Origin: Pelodera strongyloides
Lineage: Eukaryota; Nematoda; Chromadorea; Rhabditida; Rhabditidae
Assembly (NCBI GenBank): GCA_036852015.1
Contig: JAANDG010000021.1
Location: forward strand, 310,001 to 374,000
Direction: 5' to 3'
DNA length: 64,000 nucleotides
Part shown: positions 56,144 to 64,000 of the stretch, in pieces
How positions within the stretch are numbered: the first letter of the stretch is position 1
Layout of the letters: each line of letters starts with the position of its first letter
The notes under the pieces: generated by a model
Told to the model about the DNA's origin: nothing
Database searches by the model: none
The model's input: only the letters and a program-made list of their open reading frames with translations
Position numbers and translations under genes: made by a program

Positions 56144-57214
56144 GTACAGTGTCCGTGTTTTGGTAACTTATTCTAGTGCTGGATACTTTGTTTTTGCCAT
56201 TCTTGCATCTTTAGCATGTTTTTTCTTATAATATAATCGTGAATACGAATTACCCTAATTATCCAAGTTCTTTTCATTCAATATTCACTTGTCTTCTGCT
56301 ATTCTTATGTGGATTTGCACTTTTCTATCGATCTGGTGTTTGATCAGTTTGGTGCTAACCATCTGCCCATACAGTTGTCCCCTGTGCACCCTTATAACTC
56401 AACTCTGTTCAAAGGTTCAACCGTTTTGGCGCCCAAATTTCTCTCTTTCCGCTACTTTTGCGCGCATTTTGTGCCGCAATGTTGTGGTTAGATTGGCCAA
56501 CTGCTTGGATATACATATACCGTAGATATTGTTTAGCTTTTCTTGGGTACCATTATACCATGAATATGAATTTTTAAATCCTCAGAATCTTTGTATTGTA
56601 CTATTGGACCTTACTTATCTTATGATCTGATCAATTGTGTATGACATGTGGTATGCCGGACATTTGTATTTCCATGCACTGCATGCAAATGTACTGGAAA
56701 AGCTTGGGGTCCACTACACACAATTTGCATGCAGCACGTGGGAATGCTGTTGCCCAGCATACGCGTCAACATATGTTTCCTGTTTCCTTGTTGTTAGAAT
56801 TCCGATTCCGTATTCCCCGTCAACAAGTATTCTATTCCCTTTGACGAAATACGTATATAGTTATTTTATTGTGCTTGATAATTAATCGAACTACTTCAGT
56901 TTTCGGACTCTTACTTTATCCGTGGGTGCCTGCTCGGTATCGGTGTTGTCCCCAGGATACTTTGCTGTTGTGAGCAATTGCCTGGCAATTACCTAATTAC
57001 ATTCACACAGCACACCATATCGCCTGATACGAGCGGATTGACGGTTCCGTCGCATTCTATCTACTCACTTACTTCTATACCCACCTCTACTTACCACTAA
57101 TTGGCCCTAATATAACTAATACAAGTTTGCAAAGCAATTACAGGTACGCTTTTTTATTGTAGTTATTTGTGTGCTTTTGTTTCTGAATGTTGACGACGTT
57201 GACGTAGGGCACGT

Positions 57215-57370
57215 CGCGTTTAAACATTCAACTGGATTACCGTGTATTATATGCTAATTATGTTTCACTCTGTGCCGGTAATGAATAATCGAACACAATT
57301 TGCATATAATGCATGGAAGTGCAGTTGTACAGTAGTATACGCTTCAAAACCACTTGCCATACCACTTTAA
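57215..57370. mobile_element. TTAAAGCG-type element, family 2, intergenic
   Basis: The right end AAAACCACTTGCCATACCACTTTAA is clear; the left end (GCGTTTAAACATTCAACTGG) is degenerate. About 156 bp, containing ATATGCTAATTATG and its complement. Confidence 0.55.
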
Positions 57371-57484
57371 ACTATAATACTGTCTAACGTTCCATGCTTT
57401 CAGACCTTCGTCTGTGCAAACGAATACGGGTATCTTCTTCGTCAACATAACATATTCTCTACACTTCTCTACTAATCAATCTCA

Positions 57485-60400
57485 ATGATGTATCACAACA
57501 ACTCTAACAACAACGTCCACCACATTGACCACATGCAGCATTTTAACCAGTGAGTTCTTTGGTTTTTGTTTTCTAAGTACGGATTGCTATCGTTAGTCCT
57601 TGTCCAAACTTGCACTTATTGACTTTGAGTTAGTGCTAGATGACTAGATGAGCCTAAATTTGGTATTATGTCATTAGCGCAAACTGCGTTTAGACTCGAC
57701 AGCGGCCGATTATATCCTGTCTTTCCTGGTTTTTTATAAGCAAATAATCTTGTATGGTCTTGGAGATGTGAGCAGGAAATACCATCTATTTAGCTGAGGC
57801 ATTCACATTCGGTAGAGTAGGTGTTAACCAGTTACAGTAGGAAAAACAGAAACTGCAAATTTGAACTTTCTTAGGCAACTGCGTGCCGCTTGCCCTCCGC
57901 CTCCTGTTATGAACGGTTGTCAGCAGAGAGAATTCCTGCAGCAGCATCACAACAAGCAACTGCTCCACCGTCAAGGAGTACAGAATCTGAATCTGGCAGC
58001 ATCTCAGGCGTGTCAGGTATGTTTATTTGAACGGCTTCTGCCTCTGGCGGTATGCACGAATGTTGGGGACATGCTCCCAGCCTCCTAGCCTCCCAGTGGG
58101 AGGTGAGATAAAGTGAGGGTCCAGAGACTGGGGAGGCTCCCACTCCCACACCCACTGTTCGGGCATACGGCCACAGAACTGTGTATGTCCTTAAATTCTT
58201 CAGTCTACAGCGTACCGATGCAGTAATACAAGTATCCTATAGGAAATTAGGAAAAGAACCGTGAATCTAACATAGAAAAGCAGTCCGAAACTTGAAAAGT
58301 TGACTTGCCGCACTCTGTATTTTGCATGATTTCAGACGACTTCTAATGTAATGATGATGTTCTGAGAGTAGCCTATGGTTGTGTCCAAGTCCTTTCTTTT
58401 TAGGAAAGGTTATGATGATGATCTTGTTTCACTTTCACTCGGTTGATATTTCTTTATTTAACTTTTATTACAGCCACAGCCCTTGCTTCCCAGCCAGCTG
58501 CAGATGTCGTCTTTGTTGCACCACACGGCCAGCCTGCTCGCCCTTAGCAACGCTAACAAGAGCGGTGTCAGACCGTAAGTCTTTTGTGTTTTTTTCATCC
58601 ATATGTTACCATGTTTGTTACCTTGATATTTCGTTTATATATATTTGTATTTGTGCGAGAGCCTTCCGTCTGCACAGCTCTCGTACAAATAGAAATGTAG
58701 AAACGGAAAAATTGATTGTGTTCCGAGACGACAGAAAACGGTATGTAGCCTGACGCCAAACTGTTTCCATCGAAGGAAACCATTTGGTGGCGCAACTTAC
58801 AAACTATATGGTGACCAGTTAACGAGGTTCGAAGAATTGGTCACCAAGTGGTTTGATCCTTGAAAAAAAACACGGTCGTCAAATGGTTTCCTCCGTTTCG
58901 GATATTATATCGTTTAGTTATAATCGTTCATTCAGTCCTGTCGTCGGCCAGAACGCGGGAAATATTACCAGCGTCCCCAGAGGTGCCAACCATAACAAGG
59001 ACAACGTGGCGCAGCAGCAGCTCCAGGCTAACTTGCTTCACCAGGCCAATGTGAACAACCAGCATAAGATCAGCCAGGACATGGAGAACAACTACTCGGA
59101 GAAGTATGTTTTACATTTTTTAATCTTTTTTTGGTTATCGATCTGCTTCTTTTCTTTCACAAATTGTGAGTGAATTTTGTGAGATGTTGGCAAGCATGGG
59201 GTTCCGGGTTCGTCATCTTTTTGCGACTTTTGGGATTGTTTTAAATCTAAGAGGGGCTACGGGCTACCTAGAAGATACCCTTCTCAATTTTTTGCGGGAC
59301 TCCGGGACTTGCAGTGCCCCAGATGCACCGCTATTTTAAACGTTGTCTAGTGGTCCGATAATTAGCGTTGCTGAATTGCTTTTTCATTTATCTCATTTAC
59401 TAGTACTTAGTGCCGGTACCCATCTACCCATACCGGTGCTTCTTTACTTCTTATTGTTGTGGTGTTGTACACGCCTTGTGCCTTGTAGTAGCAGTACAAG
59501 CTTATACTATCCTGCCTTTATTCGCATGTAAATCCTCCCTTTATATTATGCTTTCTTTATTTCCTTTACATTTTACATTTACGGCTCACGGTGTTCGTCG
59601 GTTGTGTGTCTGTTCTTTTTTTCTATTCGCGACTTATCTGCGATTTAGTATCTGAGCCGGGGGATATACGAGTAACTAAATCGCTCTGCAAAAAGTATGC
59701 ACCGGTTCGGCATCTGAAAATGTGCACATATTTAGATTTTTTGGCTTGATTCGTTTCTGACATCAGAAGAATGGTATATGGCTTTTGCCGTTCAGGTTTT
59801 AGAAAATTTTTGAATTTTCTGTTCTTTTCTGTGGCATAACCTGATGAACTGTAAATTTCATCAGTTTTGTCAGCTCGCAATTACTACGTACTAACGTACT
59901 ATATCTTGTTGTACTATATTCTGAATCTTTGATCACCCCATCCAGGTTGTAGCATAATCCCAAATCTCTCATTACTGTGTCTATTATGTTTTCGTCATTT
60001 CGCCTTATTAAAGCGAAAAACCGACCGGTTTTAGTAACGCATCGTGGACAACTGAATTCTTACTGGATTTATGATAATCTGCTCGCATTTAGCTCGTTTT
60101 TTATTCAGATTTTTTTTCATCTGCATACTAATGATGGTGAACTCGATGTGTTACAAAAACCGGCTGATATTTCGCTTTAAGGCCTTGCGTAATTTTGTGC
60201 ACGTTATTTTATATAAACTCAAATTTTGGAAGGAAAACCGCTTCGCGCGCTCTCCATGTCAGAAAGTGTGCTCTCCTCTTTTATGTGCGGGCTAGAGCGC
60301 TAGTTAGCTCGACTGGTTCTTTTTTCAAAAAGACGGCGGTAAGCACGCGCACTTTCGTTATGCTTTTCTGTGATGCAACATGGCATTTGAGATCTTTTGC

Positions 60401-60820
60401 TTAGATTTGGAGCTGTGCCTTTCTAGTGCAACTGTGCCTGTGCGCCTGTGCGAGGTTGGCAAAGAAATCCTATTTTTATGCCGTGTGTGCTTTCGTCAGA
60501 ACTATTCCTTGTATATGGCAACACGCTGATAGGAGTCCAATTCTAGAGTGGTCCTTGATCATCCTGAAGTAGAATCATTGTATTCTACGGCTCTGTAATG
60601 GATCCGTGCTCTGTGATTTCTTCATTTAACTCTTTTTATTTATTTTCTCGGCAAGGTCTTTCCACCAGAGCTAGGACCTATGGGGTTTTCTAAGTTTTCT
60701 TTGACTAGAGCCTCCTTTAACCACACTACACCACCCAACCGAGAGCCGGTTTCTAAAGTCATTTGGGGTTTGAAGCCAGGGAAGAAGCTGGAGGAAGGTA
60801 CGGAGAGCACCATGAGCACA
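57485..60820 (+). CDS. Q/N/H-rich protein, 5' part of a longer gene
   Basis: Exons 57485-57549, 57875-58016, 58474-58574, 58936-59103 and 60709-60820 join in phase (2, 0, 2, 2, 0) into 196 codons. The first exon reads MMYHNNSNNNVHHIDHMQHF. Later parts are Gln/Asn/His-rich and prion-like (QQREFLQQHHNKQLLHRQ, QQQLQANLLHQANVNNQH). The fifth exon is more ordered and charged (EPVSKVIWGLKPGKKLEEG). No folded domain is visible and I do not recognise the family. Such N-termini are common in RNA-binding and transcription factors, whose domain would then lie downstream. A possible next exon (acceptor at 61108, open to a TAA at 61222) is in phase but weak. The 60709 acceptor was chosen because an earlier AG gives a stop. 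Confidence 0.6.
58040..58175. repeat. Foldback element (CGTATGCACGAA family) in intron 2 of the Q/N-rich gene
   Basis: Arms CTGGCGGTATGCACGAATG and TGTTCGGGCATACGGCCACAG. The interior CCTCCCAGTGGGAGG is shared with 21542-21690. Confidence 0.7.
58751..58906. repeat. Nested hairpins with AACCATTTGG motif
   Basis: GCCAAACTGTTTCCATCGAAGG, then GGAAACCATTTGGTGGC, close a hairpin. GTGACCAGTTAACGAGGTTC and GAATTGGTCAC make a second. The same motif set occurs at 48818-48988. It ends just before the exon at 58936. Confidence 0.6.
60007..60180. mobile_element. TTAAAGCG MITE, family 1, intron 4 of the Q/N-rich gene
   Basis: Ends ATTAAAGCGAAAAACCGACCGG and ACCGGCTGATATTTCGCTTTAA. About 174 bp, older than most copies judging by core changes. 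Confidence 0.8.
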
Positions 60821-63800
60821 GTGAGTAGATACGTTTTACGGCTATCGACATCGACTAAGCGATATGCACGTGGTTTTGAAACGCACATTCAAGAGTTGCT
60901 CCCGGTCTCCTAACCATCACCCTTCTGGCAGGGTAAAACATCTCCCGAAAAAACTATCAAAACCGCAATCAGTAATGCATTATATGCAAATTAGTCTAAA
61001 TCACCTCCCGCCGAAGTGGCCGAAGACGTGTACCGCCTCCCCAAAATTTTGAGATGCGAACCTAATTTATGCCCTAAATTGATGAGAAGAAATGTTTATT
61101 ACTGACAGATGCTCAGTGGATACGGGAAGCGGATTTTCAATATTTCTTGTGGAGCTGCTGCGCGTGCGCGTTTACCTTCTTGTTATCTCCAATCTCCCTG
61201 GTTCTGTAGTTCGGTTCCTTAAAGGATCGCAAGGGTTTGCAGGCATATCACTACACGTTTCATAATCCCGCGGTAGTTAAGTAGAACTACTTTTCTACTT
61301 GTTCACCCCGTGAGTTGGAATTCAAATTATTCGGTTTTGGCAAAGTATTATTCTTTAATCTTTACTAAATTCAAATAAACTCGAAGCAAAAAGATGATTT
61401 TGGAGTGACTGCGATCCTTTAACAATTAACATAAACCCTTGTGTCAGCTGTACTAGGTGTCAACCGATGATCTACCTACCCTGCCTCATAGATAGAGCCT
61501 ATGCGTTTGGGTTGTTAAAAACTTCCCAACATCGCTGTGAGCTCACTGTCATGGTGAGCTGGTGAGCTCACCGTCGTGCTCATGCTATGTTTGGACGTGC
61601 AACTAACTAACCCCATCTGGGGAGAGGTGGTGGTAGTGGTAAAGAAGGAAATGAGTGTTTTAAAGGAGTGTTTCATGAAGCCTGAAACTTTTGCCGCGCG
61701 GTCTCACTCGCATTAGATGTGTAAAGAGTTTAAGACATCTCTCATTTAGCGATCAAGTTTTCCTAGTCCTCGAGACGCTTTTCGTCCATGTCTGTTTTCT
61801 GCTTTGGTTTACCTTTAAGCCTCTGTGTCTCTCTCTTGTTCTCTCCCTCTCTCGCACTCTCACGCTTTCTCTCTCTGTCCCTCTCTGTCATTAGACTGTC
61901 TATTAGCGCAGAGGTTCCCTGAGCGCTTTGCGCTATAGTGCGAGGCTCGTCTCTTAGCCTGCCTAGCTCTAGGCATCCATTTCCCCCCGCACCCGGTTAC
62001 GCAATAGATAGAGAACACGATTGCGTTATGGTGAGGAGCAAAAGCAAGTCTTGAGCTCTCTCTCTCTCTCCCTGTACACAAAAGCTCCCTGAAGCTAGCT
62101 GGTAAGCTGGTTCGAGCTAGCTGATTTTTCGATGTTTTGATTCCTATTGTAAGGGGATATCATTTTTCTGCTTTTATTTGTGTGTGATGTTGTTTAGGCT
62201 GATTACGATTGTGTTGGTTATGGCCTAACAACTTTTGAGCTTATACTTGTAGTTTGGCTTCTTGCAAGCTTAGCTTAGCGATGCTACCTACATGCTCCAT
62301 TTTGTGTGTGTGTTTTTTTTTTAACTTTACTTTGGGTCTGTCGCTATCCCCACGGACCATGTAGTCTTGGCTTTGTCGGAGAATGTCTGCTTTAGTGCTT
62401 TACCTTTTTTCGGAGTTAGCGTCTCTGTTGGGTTGGTATATATTATGTTTCCTTTGAGTGTAGCCTGTAGCCGTACCCAGCCCAGCCCAAGCATATGCAA
62501 ATGTGTGTGTTTGGGCAAAAAACTGCGCCAAAATAGCACACAATTCACCTGTCCTCTGATTATTTGACGTTTACGTCAGTCGTTTGCGCAAGTGATACCA
62601 GACACAGACACAGCCTTGTGGTATATCGTTTCAGGCGTTATACTGAAAAGGTAACGATGCTCGTTTTGCCAGTGCCACGGCACAAGGCTTTTGCTCTTCC
62701 CTGCCGGCGGCTTGACAAGTTTTTATCCTCTATCTTTTCGAGCGCGCTACCTCGGCTACCCGCGGCAGCATATCTCCGCGCCCCGCGCCGCACTAGTGCT
62801 TGAGGCATCGAGGACTTTTTTCTTTCATTTTCTTATGCAACCAGTTTGATACGCCGTTCCTCTTTTCGTATCAGGGAATCGAGCGATCTTTTTTGGGGGC
62901 AATGTCAATACAAATTAATTGGGATCATTATTTGATTTTGGCATTTTTTACATTTTTGATGTGTGTCATTGTGATTGTGCCAAAGTGTGTGTCATTGTGC
63001 CAAATTGTGTGTCATTGTGCCAAAGTGTGTGTCATTGTGCCAAAGTGTGTGTCATAATACTTGTGCCAAAGTGTCGTTATGCCACTTTGTTGACTATTGA
63101 CTGGATTTACAAGTTATTTAGTGTAGTAAATAATGCCAATTGTATTTTGAAATAGAAAGATGAAAGTTTGTTTTATAACAAACATCTTTCTTTATCTTCA
63201 AATGTTTGTTTTTGTGAATAAGCGAGCGAGCAATATTAGTTTGTAAGTTTTATTTCGACCGCAAGCCTGCAGCCCTGTTTTCCCTTTACGCCCGGTTAGT
63301 TATCAGTGCGACAGTGAGTATGAGGCATGAGACATGAGAGTATGGGACTGTTATTGTTTATTCACGCAGGGCATAAGTGTTTGTTTTTAACAGTTAAAAG
63401 TAGAAGTGACCATATTTATTTGTTCCCAACCCCTAGCAAGGGTGAAATTTTATTGCAAATTACAATACCCTTTGTGGCTTTGTACATTTATAAACTAGCT
63501 CATTTTGCAAGTTTACTTTTGTTGTACAGTGTACAGGTATTCAAAAACCCACGTAAGATTAGAGTTTGTTTTGATTAGTTGTTTTGACTTTTTTTCTGTA
63601 GTTTTTAATGGTAATTGGAATTGGAATTGGAAAATAAGGTAAGGGTACGAAACCGTATTTGGTGATTTCGTGTATTTTTCAGAAAGTGAAACGGGCGGGC
63701 CATGTTGGTTAATTTGTTTCCCTTTTTGTGTTGGTGTTTTTTTTTTTTGACAATGAGGAAACTCCCACGGTATTACCCAGTGACAGGTTGCCATAATGCC

Positions 63801-64000
63801 ATAGCGTAGGCGCGAGTGTTGGGTGTAGTAGTTCTAGTAGTTCTAGTAGTAGTCCTTGGTCTGGTTAGTCTTTTCGAAACTTTTTAAATGCTGACCTGAT
63901 AGTAGTGCCAGTTGGTAACATGTGGGCTTGGCCATTATGTTATTCCCATAAACAATTGACACTATTCTAATTATCACCTCGGTGCTTTTTTGATGCGAAT
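60821..64000. other. Right end of the window: no supported gene
   Basis: Probably an intron or downstream part of the Q/N-rich gene. It starts with a family-2-like end (GCGATATGCACGTGGTTTTG, about 60860). TC-rich runs lie near 61830-61890 and 62055-62075. The many ORFs here are AT-driven or repeat-driven. Confidence 0.45.
62960..63075 (+). repeat. Minisatellite, 20-bp unit CAAAGTGTGTGTCATTGTGC
   Basis: About five tandem units with one base change (CAAATTGTG) and a broken last unit. The apparent protein repeat through it is a by-product. Confidence 0.9.

Larger units (their letters stand above)
53720..57484. other. Intergenic region upstream of the Q/N-rich gene
   Basis: No gene is supported. 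It holds a family-1 MITE (55073-55258), a foldback (56001-56143), a family-2 element (57215-57370), and a small perfect palindrome GATCCCTTTAGGGGATC at about 54586. The ORF at 55272-55583 overlaps an inverted AGACTGGTGGCC / AGTCTCAC region and has no domain. Promoter signals of the downstream gene are not distinct. Confidence 0.5.

Noticed and set aside
61109..61222. Terminal exon of the Q/N-rich gene
   Set aside because: Phase and acceptor fit, but the encoded tail has no compositional or motif support, so it is mentioned only as a possibility.
62960..63075. CRISPR-like array
   Set aside because: Units are directly adjacent with no spacers and the genome is eukaryotic; a minisatellite.

Overview
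The window is nuclear DNA from a nematode, most likely a chromadorean. Introns end in the TTTTCAG/TTTTAG type of 3' splice site, a 40-exon gene matches the ASK1/NSY-1 kinase family, short runs of the nematode telomere unit TTAGGC occur inside the sequence, and a PAT-like tyrosine-recombinase retrotransposon is present. No species is claimed. Exon models were built by hand from splice signals, phase continuity and protein similarity.

Layout. 1-836: left flank with promoter-like and intron-like signals but no protein I can support. 837-6196: a structurally complete PAT/DIRS-type retrotransposon on the minus strand (gag with two introns, RT-RNase H-methyltransferase, tyrosine recombinase, split direct repeats A1-B1A2-B2). 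6274-6526: a tRNA-derived SINE. 7496-31188: a nearly complete nsy-1/ASK1 MAP3K gene on the plus strand, about 1,399 aa, whose introns are packed with short inverted-repeat elements. 31189-34158: intergenic. 34159-40916: a 16-exon minus-strand gene for a P/Q-rich protein, a candidate eIF4E-transporter (4E-T/IFET-1-like) protein, with its start not found. 44841-45690 (minus) and 45942-47729 (plus): two small genes facing away from each other across about 250 bp. One is a 135-aa single-pass membrane protein I do not recognise. The other is a 293-aa multi-pass membrane protein resembling the Bax-inhibitor-1/TMBIM family, with strongly C-biased codons. 49683-53700: a decayed CR1-like non-LTR retrotransposon. 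57485-60820: the 5' part of a Q/N/H-rich protein gene. The last 3 kb holds satellites and no supported gene.

How the parts relate. NSY-1 family kinases act at the top of p38/JNK stress cascades. The other cellular genes (candidate translational repressor, membrane proteins) show no pathway link to it here. The dominant feature of the window is its population of small non-autonomous elements. At least two families share a TTAAAGCG end and probably a TTAA target, and three foldback families sit mostly in introns, apparently without disturbing splicing.

Points most worth a second look: the intact PAT-like element with its TTT crossover core and spliced gag; a probable one-base deletion in a T run in nsy-1 exon 5; a possible 28-nt intron; the high share of GTTTG donor sites; and the TTAAAGCG element superfamily.
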